The notes under the pieces were generated by a model. It searched no databases. It was not told the DNA's origin and saw only the letters and a program-made list of their open reading frames with translations. From CAZOOM01 sp964460795 (GTDB lineage: Bacteria; Omnitrophota; Omnitrophia; Omnitrophales; Aquincolibacteriaceae): 45,776 bases of DNA. The stretch covers positions 1 to 45,776 of the forward strand of contig CAYWRU010000022.1 of NCBI GenBank assembly GCA_964460795.1. Direction: 5' to 3'. This document shows positions 33,182 to 39,878 of the stretch, piece after piece (within the stretch, counting starts at the first letter, position 1; each line of letters starts with the position of its first letter). The position numbers were made by a program, and so were the translations under genes.

Positions 33182-33475
33182 ATGAATAATATGCTGACTC
33201 TTGAGGAAGTGAAGCGCTTCCTTGAAGTGGAACAAAACGAAGTGGAGAAATATCTTTCTCAGGGAAAACTCCGGGCCTACAAAATCGGAGGGACTTACAT
33301 CCGATTCCGTAAAGAAGAAGTCATCAATCTCCGTTATGAAGTGCGCCCTCTTAAAACGCAGCTTCCCAAAAAGCCGGGCTTATTCGGGCGCTTGATTGAG
33401 TTTTGGCGCTTCAATAATTTTTATGTCCTTTCCATCCTGATCGTGGCAGGCATTCTCTACTACCTGCTTCGCTGA
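33182..33475 (+). CDS. HTH_17 (excisionase-like) domain protein with C-terminal membrane anchor
   Basis: This 97-residue protein has an N-terminal helix-turn-helix of the excisionase/MerR type: MLTLEEVKRFLEVEQNEVEKYLSQGKLRAYKIGGTYIRFRKEEVINL. It is related to the HTH at the end of the preceding bactofilin. A basic stretch follows, then one hydrophobic segment near the end (FYVLSILIVAGILYYLLR). A DNA-binding-type domain held at the membrane is unusual. The ATG at 33182 is taken; a TTG codon just before it is also possible. It is five bases from acpS. Confidence 0.75.
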   Translation: MNNMLTLEEVKRFLEVEQNEVEKYLSQGKLRAYKIGGTYIRFRKEEVINLRYEVRPLKTQLPKKPGLFGRLIEFWRFNNFYVLSILIVAGILYYLLR

Positions 33476-33480
33476 TTCTT

Positions 33481-33861
33481 GTGAAAGTCCTCCAAGGTAT
33501 TGACATTTCAGGCGTCCGGCGCATCCGAGGCTTGATTGAGCGCCAGGGCAAATCTTTTATTTATCGAATTTTTACACCTCATGAACAAGCCTACTGCGAA
33601 CCCAAAAAAAGAAAATATGAACACTACGCCGCCCGTTTTGCGGCGAAAGAGGCCCTGATGAAGGCGCTGGAAGTGAATGAAAATCGGCGCTGTGATTTTT
33701 CTGAAATTGAAGTTCGTCATCGCCCGACGGGAAAACCTTACCTTGTTCTCTCAACCTCGGCCTTAAAAAGTCTGAAGCTTTCCCGAAAAATAAAATTGGA
33801 GCTCTCGCTCACTCATGAACGTGAATATGCCATGGCGTCCGTCCTGGTGATGATTCCCTAG
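33481..33861 (+). CDS. acpS: holo-[acyl-carrier-protein] synthase
   Basis: This 126-residue cytoplasmic enzyme moves 4'-phosphopantetheine from CoA to the serine of acyl carrier protein, needed for fatty acid synthesis. Landmarks are the Mg-binding GIDI (Asp8), RIFTPHEQAYC, ARFAAKEALMKAL with Glu57, RPTGKPYLVLS and LSLTHEREYAMASVLV. The length is normal. The start is GTG at 33481, immediately after the preceding stop. No strong ribosome-binding site is seen, so it probably depends on coupling with the upstream gene. Confidence 0.93.
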   Translation: MKVLQGIDISGVRRIRGLIERQGKSFIYRIFTPHEQAYCEPKKRKYEHYAARFAAKEALMKALEVNENRRCDFSEIEVRHRPTGKPYLVLSTSALKSLKLSRKIKLELSLTHEREYAMASVLVMIP

Positions 33862-33948
33862 CGCCGTTTTTTTATTTGATTCTATGGGTTAACCGTAAAA
33901 CACCGCAAACCCATAAATTCAATTGGAATGCGGGATAGAAGATTTTTT

Positions 33949-34707
33949 ATGAAACGTTTGATTGTAAATGCAGATGACTTGAACCAGACCGACGGAGTAT
34001 CCCGCGCTATTTTAGAAGCCCATGAGCAGGGCATTGTGACAAGCGCCTCTTTTATAGTTAATTTACCGATCTCCTCCGCCTTGGTTCGTGAAATAAAAAG
34101 CCGCCCCGCGCTGGGCGTGGGCATTCATTTGAATGTGACTTTAGGGGAGCCGCTCAGTCAGGCGAAAAAGGTCCTGTCTCTTCTCGCCGAACACGGGCGA
34201 TTTAAAAGAGTGCCAGAATATTTGAAATCTGCCCCTAAACCTGAAGAGCTTTTTTTGGAATGGGACGCGCAGATTCAGCATTTCATTCGTACGCTTGGAA
34301 AATATCCTACTCACTTGGATACGCATCACCAGACGCATGATCGGCCCCTATTTTTTAAAGTTTTCTGTGAGCTGTCCCGCAAATACTATTTGCCCGTCCG
34401 GCGTTCTCTTTTGATGAAACATGCACGGTCGAAACCGTGGTATCGGACCACGGACCATTTTTTCGGGGATCTGGATCCTAAGAATTACTGGAAAGGGTCT
34501 AAACTTCTGGCATGTCTTGAGAGCATGCCGGACGGACTCAGTGAAATCATGTGTCATCCTGGCTACTCAGATGCTAAACTTCTTTCCATGAGCAGTTTTG
34601 GCAAGGCGAGGGAGGAAGAATTGAAACTTTTTACCGCTCCACAGATTAAAAATAAAATTGAAGAACTTGATATCCAATTAACCCATTTTGGGTCGTGTTA
34701 TACTTGA
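33949..34707 (+). CDS. YdjC/ChbG/HpnK-type carbohydrate deacetylase
   Basis: This 252-residue protein has the YdjC family opening KRLIVNADDLNQTDGVSRAILEAHEQGIVTSASFIVN, where Asp9/Asp10 and later histidines (GIHLNVTLGEPLS and THLDTHHQTHDRP) form the metal-binding site. The C-terminal SEIMCHPGYSD carries the usual H-P-G/Y catalytic block. Family members remove N-acetyl groups from chitin oligosaccharides or hopanoid sugars. Start ATG at 33949 is used because KRLIVNADD is the usual N-terminus; an in-frame ATG at 33928 is possible. No signal peptide is seen, so it is likely cytoplasmic. The substrate cannot be named. Confidence 0.9.
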   Translation: MKRLIVNADDLNQTDGVSRAILEAHEQGIVTSASFIVNLPISSALVREIKSRPALGVGIHLNVTLGEPLSQAKKVLSLLAEHGRFKRVPEYLKSAPKPEELFLEWDAQIQHFIRTLGKYPTHLDTHHQTHDRPLFFKVFCELSRKYYLPVRRSLLMKHARSKPWYRTTDHFFGDLDPKNYWKGSKLLACLESMPDGLSEIMCHPGYSDAKLLSMSSFGKAREEELKLFTAPQIKNKIEELDIQLTHFGSCYT

Positions 34708-34727
34708 GAACCAGCTGCGAGTATTGA

Positions 34728-34794
34728 GTTGAGAGTTATGAGTTCTTCATTTTTTAGTTTAAAATCTCAAGACCCAAGACTCACAACTCACAAC
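34728..34794. repeat. imperfect inverted repeat between deacetylase and surE
   Basis: GTTGAGAGTTATGAGT (34728-34743) pairs with ACTCACAACTCACAAC (34779-34794) with two mismatches in 16 and a 35-base loop. The sequence resembles the dispersed GAGTT/GTTATGAG palindromes found between genes in many genomes. It lies 11 bases upstream of surE. Confidence 0.55.
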
Positions 34795-34805
34795 AAAATT
34801 CACTT

Positions 34806-35576
34806 ATGAACATTCTTATTACAAACGATGACGGAATCCATGCCCCGGGCTTAAAGAGCCTGGTGGAATCCATGCCCAAATGGGCCAACGTGCTCATTGC
34901 CGGACCGGCCACGGAAAAATCAGCCATGAGTCATGCGATTTCACTCAAAGACAAACTCAAAATTGAATCTTTGATTCAGCACGGCCATCCTTGCTATGCG
35001 GTGCACGGAACACCTGCGGACAGCGTCAAATTTGCCTTTTCGGAATTTTTGGATTTCAAACCGGATCTTGTCATTTCCGGAATCAATCAAGGAGCCAACA
35101 CCGGGGTGAGCGTTTATTATTCCGGAACGGTTTCGGCTGCGCGCGAAGCATTTATCAATCACGTTCCTTCGGTCGCGGTCTCGCTAACCAGTAAGACTTG
35201 CCTCGATTTTAGCGTGTGCGCCAAGATGGCAAATCTTGTGATTGAATCGTACCGCACCAAATCTTTTCCCGTGGACACGCTTTTAAATATCAATGTGCCG
35301 CCGCTTTCCTGGAAGGAAATCAAAGGAATCCGGATTACGCGCCAAGCTCCATCTCGATTTATTCAGGAGTTTATTCCGGAGGGGGAGTTTGAAGGGAAAA
35401 AGGTTTTTTCGTTGGCGGGTGCGATTGAGCTTTCAAATCCGGATGGAACAAGCGATGAAGAAGCGATTAGTGAAGGGTATGTTTCCATTACGCCGCTTAA
35501 ACTGGATCTGACCGATTACGAAGCCATGCCGGCACTTAAAAAATGGGCGGAAAATTTACTGAGCGGGAAGTCTTAG
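34806..35576 (+). CDS. surE: 5'-nucleotidase SurE
   Basis: This 256-residue phosphatase acts on nucleoside monophosphates and polyphosphate in the cytoplasm. The metal-binding start ILITNDDGIHAPG (D8, D9) and the conserved blocks KSAMSHAISL, YAVHGTPADSVKF, PDLVISGINQGANTG, VYYSGTVSAAREA and NINVPP are all present, and the length is normal. It ends 11 bases before the stop of the converging zinc-ribbon gene. The ATG at 34806 gives the expected N-terminus. Confidence 0.96.
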   Translation: MNILITNDDGIHAPGLKSLVESMPKWANVLIAGPATEKSAMSHAISLKDKLKIESLIQHGHPCYAVHGTPADSVKFAFSEFLDFKPDLVISGINQGANTGVSVYYSGTVSAAREAFINHVPSVAVSLTSKTCLDFSVCAKMANLVIESYRTKSFPVDTLLNINVPPLSWKEIKGIRITRQAPSRFIQEFIPEGEFEGKKVFSLAGAIELSNPDGTSDEEAISEGYVSITPLKLDLTDYEAMPALKKWAENLLSGKS

Positions 35577-35587
35577 AATGCTCGGCC

Positions 35588-35833
35588 TTATTTGGCCATG
35601 GATCCGTCAAGCGTCTCAAAAATAATCGTCACAAGGTTGTGACATTTGGGGCACTTGATTTGTTTGAAGGCTTGAATGTTTTCATTTTTGGGGCGGTACA
35701 TGATCGAGAGGATTTTGGTGATGAAATGCGTTTCATCTCCTGACCAGTGACAGCTTGAGCATGTATAAAGGGGCTGCAATTTAAATCTCCGCCTTGAATT
35801 CGATAACGAAAGTTTGATTATCTGTGTAAACAT
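35588..35833 (-). CDS. small zinc-ribbon protein
   Basis: This 81-residue frame has two CxxC pairs (YTCSSCHWSGDE at 23-34 and IKCPKCHNLVTI at 59-70), a spacing suited to a zinc ribbon. The basic N-terminus, the pairing of cysteines and the following regular strand pattern make a real gene more likely than chance, though no ribosome-binding site is clear and no neighbour confirms it. Function is unknown. Confidence 0.5.
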   Translation of the reverse strand: MFTQIIKLSLSNSRRRFKLQPLYTCSSCHWSGDETHFITKILSIMYRPKNENIQAFKQIKCPKCHNLVTIIFETLDGSMAK

Positions 35834-35986
35834 CAGATCGGCGGTTCGGAGTAAAACTTTACCTTGTTAGAAGGTTTTCTTTCGCGATCGAAAAAGTTAG
35901 GATAAATTGTATTGAAGATTCAGCGGATCCTGGGAAAACTTATTCTTTTGGAAATAGGAAAGCAGCCAATTTATAGGAGGGTATTC

Positions 35987-36325
35987 ATGCGAAAACATAT
36001 TCGGATCCTCGGAGGCTTGTCCTTGCTGCTAGTTCTCCAATCGTCAGTCGGATGGGCGAATGAGTGGAGTGATTATTTTTCTAACTTTGGACATGATCTG
36101 GTTCGGGGGACTCGGAATATTCTCGGCGCCCCTCTAGAAATTCCCCGGGCCGTGGATAGTGCGGATAAAACGGATGAATCGCCAACCGTTAGAGCGTATA
36201 AGGGATTTTCTGAAGGAGCCTTTAATTCCATCCGCCGGTTTGGCGCGGGGTTATGGGACTGGCTGATCGCTCCGATCCCGGGTCAACAAGAGGGGCTGAC
36301 TCTTCATCCCGATACGCTTCTCTAA
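35987..36325 (+). CDS. TIGR04073-like exosortase-system-associated exported protein
   Basis: This 112-residue protein has a signal peptide (MRKHIRILGGLSLLLVLQSSVGWA, cut near residue 24). The mature part reads DLVRGTRNILGAPLEIPRAV...GFSEGAFNSIRRFGAGLWDWLIAPIP. The G-x-x-N(I/V)-x-x-(G/A)-P-L-E-(I/V)-P block followed by a glycine-rich region and P-I/L-P matches the TIGR04073 family found in genomes with exosortase/PEP-CTERM systems. The ATG at 35987 has AGGAGG upstream. The role of the family is unknown; its presence suggests an exosortase elsewhere in the genome. Confidence 0.75.
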   Translation: MRKHIRILGGLSLLLVLQSSVGWANEWSDYFSNFGHDLVRGTRNILGAPLEIPRAVDSADKTDESPTVRAYKGFSEGAFNSIRRFGAGLWDWLIAPIPGQQEGLTLHPDTLL

Positions 36326-36394
36326 GCGGTCCCTTAGAGATCCTTGCAAAAATTTGGGAATCGATTAAGATAACCGCCTTCTTTGAAGCTTTTC

Positions 36395-36423
36395 GATTTT
36401 AGATTGTTCGTCAATCTAAAATC
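36395..36423. terminator. perfect 12-bp hairpin upstream of the tRNA fragment
   Basis: GATTTTAGATTG (36395-36406) and CAATCTAAAATC (36412-36423) pair perfectly around TTCGT. A third partial copy, CTAAAATCTAAAAT, follows. The stem is AT-rich and has no T tract, so termination is only possible. It lies 70 bases after the TIGR04073 gene. Confidence 0.45.
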
Positions 36424-36448
36424 AGCATTCTAAAATCTAAAATATTAT

Positions 36449-36490
36449 GGGCCGGTAGCTCAGCTGGGAGAGCGCCACAATGGCATTGTG
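36449..36490 (+). tRNA. 5' part of tRNA-Ala(GGC), truncated in the anticodon stem
   Basis: Bases match a tRNA from position 1 to about 42: acceptor arm GGGCCGG, TA, D stem GCTC/GAGC with AGCTGGGA loop, G26, then CCACA, loop ATGGCAT with anticodon GGC, then TGTG. The next base should be G to close the stem, but the sequence turns to unrelated DNA (TCCTGGCATA) at 36491. No variable loop, T arm or acceptor 3' strand follows. It is therefore a broken gene, not a functional tRNA. Confidence 0.85.
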
Positions 36491-36606
36491 TCCTGGCATA
36501 TTTTCTAACCTATTGCGCTGGCTTGATTTTCTGCACTAACCCTTTTTCGATTATCGGGATACAACCTTCTCATTCGTTCTCAAGCTTTTTCATTCTTTTC
36601 CTTCGT

Positions 36607-36705
36607 TTGGGCAATTTTAGGCAATAGTTTTTGCGATTTTTATTGTTTTGCAGCGTCACTGTTCTGCCCTAAAATAAATTAATCCAATTGCCCAAAATTG
36701 CCCAA
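36607..36705. repeat. inverted repeat of a TTGGGCAATTTT motif
   Basis: TTGGGCAATTTTAGGCAA (36607-36624) faces TTGCCCAAAATTGCCCAA (36688-36705), which is its reverse complement with one mismatch. The right copy also contains TTGCCCAA twice. The element lies between the tRNA fragment and the DUF1016 gene. The rest of 36491-36750 is AT-rich and shows no gene. Confidence 0.6.
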
Positions 36706-36753
36706 GCCTATTTTTTGCTCCGCTTAAATTTTTTCCAAGCCAATCTTGATCAT

Positions 36754-36762
36754 TGGTATAAT
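36754..36762 (+). promoter_or_regulatory. extended -10 promoter for the DUF1016 gene
   Basis: TGGTATAAT (TG at 36754-36755, TATAAT at 36757-36762) is a perfect extended -10 element. No strong -35 is seen. It predicts a start near 36769, 21 bases before the ATG at 36790. Confidence 0.5.
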
Positions 36763-36789
36763 TTTATTAAATTATCGCATTCTGAACTC

Positions 36790-37947
36790 ATGCGGGATCA
36801 TCAACAGCTGGTTTATTTGCGGATGGTGAGAGGTTTGAAAAAGAGTATCTATAAAAAGGGGATGCAAAGGGTGGCATTGCCAGCGTTTCTACCTGGCAAG
36901 GGGGAATATCGGCAGTTATTGAATGAACTGTCCGGAATCATTGCCCAGGGACGCGCGGTTGCGCTGCGGCAGATTGATACGGCCCAGGTAATGACTTATT
37001 GGCTTGTGGGCCGGCGAATCGTTGAGTTTTATCAATGCGGTAGAGACAGGGCGGAATATGGTAAACAGACATTGATCCTTTTGTCCCGTGATCTTACACA
37101 AAAATTCGGAAAAGGATTTTCTGTGGATAACCTTGAGCACATGCGACAGTTTTATGCCGGTTTTCCCGAGTTGCTCAAGAAATCCGAGACGCTGTCTCGG
37201 AAATCTGCAGCGCTTAATTTTGATCAAAAATCCGAGACATTGCCTCGGATTTTATCCTGGTCGCATTATTGTGAACTTCTCAAGGAAGATGATTTGAAAG
37301 TGCGTACATTTTACGAGATTGAGGCGGCTGAAAACGGCTGGTCTATGCGTGAACTTCGTCGTCAGATGGAAGCCATGCTCTATGAGCGGCTTTGTTTAAG
37401 CCGCAATAAGAAAAAAGTCAAAATGCTTTCACGCAGAGGGCAAATTATTGAGAAGCCGGAAGATGCTGTTAAAGACCCTTATATTTTGGAGTTTCTGGGT
37501 CTCAAAGAAGAGACGGAATATACCGAGAGCCAGCTTGAGCAGGCTGTGATCGATAAACTCCAGCATTTCCTGCTTGAGATGGGCAAGGGGTTTGCTTTTG
37601 TGGCTCGCCAGAAGCGCATCACGATGATCAACCGGCATTATTTCATCGATCTTGTACTCTATAACCGTTTTCTGAAATGTTTCGTCTTGGTTGACTTTAA
37701 ACGCGGCGAATTAATGCACGCGGATGCTGGGCAGATGAATTTTTATTTAAATTATTTCAGAGAAAAAGAGACTGCGGAAGGAGAGAACCCGCCCATTGGC
37801 ATCATTCTTTGTTCAAAGAAAGACGAGGTCTTCGCCAAGTATGTGCTTGGAAATTTAAACAATAAAATATTTGCCTCCAAGTACAAACTGGCTCTTCCAA
37901 CGGAAAAAGAGCTGCATCAGAAGTTGAAACTGCCGCACCCGAGATAA
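36790..37947 (+). CDS. DUF1016/YhcG-like PDDEXK nuclease family protein
   Basis: This 385-residue protein has an N-terminal winged-helix region and a C-terminal nuclease-like domain. Landmarks are ALRQIDTAQVMTYWLVGRRIVEFYQ, KFGKGFSVDNLEHMRQFYAGFP, LSWSHYCELL, FYEIEAAENGWSMRELRRQMEAMLYERL, KDPYILEFLGL, QLEQAVIDKLQHFLLEMGKGFAFVARQKRI and HYFIDLVLYNRFLKCFVLVDFKRGELMHADAGQMNFYLNYF. The Asp/Asp-x-Lys residues of the last block fit a PDDEXK active site. Inside it KKSETLSRKS and KSETLPR repeat. An open frame extends to a TTG at 36688, but the -10 element at 36757 argues for ATG 36790. This family is typical of accessory DNA. It sits beside a decayed second copy at 39059-39225. Confidence 0.87.
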   Translation: MRDHQQLVYLRMVRGLKKSIYKKGMQRVALPAFLPGKGEYRQLLNELSGIIAQGRAVALRQIDTAQVMTYWLVGRRIVEFYQCGRDRAEYGKQTLILLSRDLTQKFGKGFSVDNLEHMRQFYAGFPELLKKSETLSRKSAALNFDQKSETLPRILSWSHYCELLKEDDLKVRTFYEIEAAENGWSMRELRRQMEAMLYERLCLSRNKKKVKMLSRRGQIIEKPEDAVKDPYILEFLGLKEETEYTESQLEQAVIDKLQHFLLEMGKGFAFVARQKRITMINRHYFIDLVLYNRFLKCFVLVDFKRGELMHADAGQMNFYLNYFREKETAEGENPPIGIILCSKKDEVFAKYVLGNLNNKIFASKYKLALPTEKELHQKLKLPHPR

Positions 37948-38152
37948 GAGAATCATAAGCAGTTCGGAATAAAAACCGAAAGATCATCACGTTGCGCACA
38001 ACGAGCTACTGGCGCCATCTCTCATGAAACCATGGACATGGAGATCTAAGGTAAGTAATCAGACTTTTGTGAGAGATATGAAACTTATGACTGAAATAGG
38101 ACAAGTTTGCGCGGTTGGCAAAGGACGCTCTTTAAGATTCTCCGCCAGGTAG

Positions 38153-38242
38153 TGTCATGAAAATCATGATTTTGTCACGAGAATGTCATGGAGTACTAAT
38201 GTCACGAAAACCGTAAAAGTGTCACGAAAAATGTCACGAAAT
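38153..38242. repeat. array of six TGTCACGAAAA-type direct repeats
   Basis: Copies begin at 38153 (TGTCATGAAAA), 38173 (TGTCACGAGAA), 38184 (TGTCATG, divergent), 38200 (TGTCACGAAAA), 38220 (TGTCACGAAAA) and 38232 (TGTCACGAAAT). Their spacing is 20, 11, 16, 20 and 12 bases. All are in the same orientation, immediately upstream of the 38304 gene. The layout fits an iteron-like or operator array. The rest of 37948-38152 shows only a small hairpin (TTCGG/CCGAA near 37963) and no gene. Confidence 0.65.
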
Positions 38243-38303
38243 AAAAGTATGCAAGATAGGTCAAAGAACCGTCTGATAATTTCCCGACAAAGAACAGAGA
38301 ATT

Positions 38304-38984
38304 ATGGCAAAAGAAGCATTCGAGTTATGGATGGAGTTGTCTCCGGAAAGTAGAAACAAAATCCTGGGCAATGTTTGGTGCCCGGGCTGTAGGACGGCAG
38401 TGACTCTATGCGATTACAGCGCAGGCTTTGATGGCGGTGCGGTGGTCCTGCGGGGATTTTGCAGCACCTGCGGACATAAGGCTGCCCGGGTGTTGGAAGG
38501 ATGCAGCGAGAGTTCGAAAAAAGTGCCCAAACGTGCAGTTGAATATTATATTTTTGATATCTGGCTTTATGGGGACGAAAAATGTACGGATAAGAAGAAG
38601 ATTATCCGCAAAGTGAAAATCAGCGGGACAAAGAGCCTTTATAATTTCGCCAAGGTGATAACGCAGGCTTTCGAATTCCACTTTGACCATTGTTTCGGAT
38701 TTTATGAAAGTCTGAAAGACCAGCGGAATTGTCAAAAAGTTTTCGAGCTCTTCGTTGATATCGGCGAAGAGCCAACGAGCGGAGTGGCAAAGGGCGTTAA
38801 AAGGGTGAAAATATCGCAAGCCTTCAAGTATATAGGCGAGAAATTGATCATGCTTTTTGATTACGGCGACGGCTGGCAGTTCAATGTGGAACTGAAAGAA
38901 ATACGAAAAACTGAAAAATTGGATTTTGACACGGTGGTCTTGGAGCGTATCGGAAAAGCGCCGCTGCAGTATCCGCCGTGCTAA
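38304..38984 (+). CDS. zinc-ribbon plus plasmid pRiA4b ORF-3-like protein
   Basis: This 226-residue protein has an N-terminal zinc ribbon (VWCPGCRTAVTLC...GFCSTCGHKA, about 24-60). From about 80 it has a pRiA4b ORF-3-like domain: YYIFDIWLYGDEKCTDKKKIIRKVKISGTKSLYNFAKVITQAFEFHFDHCFGFY and LIMLFDYGDGWQFNVELKEIRK. That family is common on plasmids and insertion elements, with unknown function. The frame ends at TAA (38982-38984) after APLQYPPC. Codons after it continue in frame as KEEQFGEERAQYEI to a second stop at 39055, so a nonsense change close to the usual end is possible. The ATG at 38304 follows the direct-repeat array, which may regulate it. Confidence 0.75.
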   Translation: MAKEAFELWMELSPESRNKILGNVWCPGCRTAVTLCDYSAGFDGGAVVLRGFCSTCGHKAARVLEGCSESSKKVPKRAVEYYIFDIWLYGDEKCTDKKKIIRKVKISGTKSLYNFAKVITQAFEFHFDHCFGFYESLKDQRNCQKVFELFVDIGEEPTSGVAKGVKRVKISQAFKYIGEKLIMLFDYGDGWQFNVELKEIRKTEKLDFDTVVLERIGKAPLQYPPC

Positions 38985-39058
38985 AAGGAAGAGCAGTTTG
39001 GGGAGGAACGCGCTCAATATGAGATTTATCCGATCAGGAATTTGTCTGAAAATTAATC

Positions 39059-39225
39059 CGTGAATTTGGCGAAGGATTTACGGAACAAAATCTTTGTAAT
39101 TTCAGGCAGTTTTTGCCATGTTCCCCCAAGAAGCGGAGGCTAAGATCCGCTACACACTGGGTAGCGAATTGGCTTGGTCTCATTACCGGCTGATTATGCG
39201 AGCGGTTGCTCAGGATGGCGAGTGA
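39059..39225 (+). pseudogene. decayed DUF1016/YhcG fragment with a frameshift
   Basis: The first frame reads REFGEGFTEQNLCNFRQF, and after a one-base shift near 39111 the next frame reads FAMFPQEAEAKIRYTLGSELAWSHYRLIMRAVAQDGE then stops. These match FGKGFSVDNLEHMRQFYAGFP and LSWSHY of the intact gene at 36790-37947. It is a remnant of a second DUF1016 gene lacking both ends, which shows turnover in this segment. Confidence 0.75.
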
Positions 39226-39238
39226 AAGTCGAACCAGA

Positions 39239-39257
39239 TCCTGAGCTTGTCGAAGGA
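39239..39257. repeat. TCCTGAGCTTGTCGAAGGA dispersed motif
   Basis: This 19-base imperfect palindrome has TCCT/AGGA ends and AGCTT/CGAAG inner parts. It resembles a dispersed intergenic motif I know from many bacterial genomes. It appears once here, 13 bases after the pseudogene. Confidence 0.35.
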
Positions 39258-39327
39258 GTTCACGAATCTAAAACCTGATTTAAGTATCCTGCCCCTTTTC
39301 AAGTTGTAAGGTTAACAACGCCGTAGT

Positions 39328-39717
39328 ATGTGGAAAGCGTACCGAAGCATTATCCGTCAATATTCTTATCCTCGTCTGTCCCTTCAAGAAGAGCGCCGCC
39401 TCATTCGAAAAGCCAAAAAGGCCATCAAGGCGGCCGCTGATGAACTGATCCTTCGTCATATTGGGTTCGTGATTTTTAGAATTCATAAGCGCGCTTTTCC
39501 CACCTATGTCAAACGCCATGGTGAAGATCTTTTATCCCAAGCGATTCCAGTTTTGTGTCAAAAAATCCAAACCTATAACCTTCGGTATAGAAACCAGAAA
39601 GGGGAGTTTAGGCCTGTGAAGTTTGTTTCCTATATCTGGAAACGGATCGACGGGTTGATTCTCGATGCTTTGAAGAAGGAAACCCAACGCGAAAAGCTCC
39701 CCGAACCGCTGGACTGA
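39328..39717 (+). CDS. sigma-70 region 2-like protein without region 4
   Basis: This 129-residue basic protein shows a sigma-factor region 1.2/2-like pattern: LSLQEERRLIRKAKKAIKAAADELILRHIGFVIFRIHKRAF, then HGEDLLSQAIPVLCQKIQTYNLRY, and KFVSYIWKRIDGLILDALKKETQ. The ELILRHIGFV...EDLLSQA...F.SY.W..I blocks mirror region 2.1-2.4. There is no region 3 or 4 after it, and the protein ends 40 residues later than the core. It may be a cut-down sigma factor or a helper of an element. The ATG at 39328 lacks a clear ribosome-binding site. The closest alternative is a general DNA-binding protein. Confidence 0.5.
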   Translation: MWKAYRSIIRQYSYPRLSLQEERRLIRKAKKAIKAAADELILRHIGFVIFRIHKRAFPTYVKRHGEDLLSQAIPVLCQKIQTYNLRYRNQKGEFRPVKFVSYIWKRIDGLILDALKKETQREKLPEPLD

Positions 39718-39842
39718 ACGAAGTGCTGTTATTAAGAAGCTCATTTGGATTGATGCATAGCGTTGACGGCAAATTCTACACACACAAACTAGCGGAATGA
39801 CGGAGGTGAAAGTAGACCAGCCAGTAGTATTTTTTTGTTAAT

Positions 39843-39871
39843 TTGACGACACTTAATTTAAGTGATATCAT
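39843..39871 (+). promoter_or_regulatory. promoter with palindromic operator for the metal-efflux operon
   Basis: TTGACG (39843-39848), 17 bases, TATCAT (39866-39871). The spacer is almost filled by a perfect palindrome, CACTTAATTTAAGTG (39850-39864). A repressor bound there would block polymerase. The predicted start is near 39878, one base before the ATG at 39879. No regulator gene lies in the window. Confidence 0.7.
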
Positions 39872-39878
39872 CAAACTC

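Noticed and set aside
36449..36530. A complete tRNA-Ala gene
   Set aside because: The match stops at position 42. No T arm or 3' acceptor strand exists after 36490.
36688..36789. Start of the DUF1016 gene at TTG 36688
   Set aside because: The codon lies in the inverted repeat and upstream of the extended -10 element at 36754-36762, so it would not be on the transcript.
38153..38242. A CRISPR array
   Set aside because: Repeats are only 11 bases and the spacing is 11-20 bases in irregular steps. No cas genes are present.
38406..39017. A 203-codon minus-strand frame opposite the pRiA4b ORF-3-like gene
   Set aside because: The plus-strand frame has the zinc ribbon and family motifs. The opposite frame has neither a start signal nor a known pattern.
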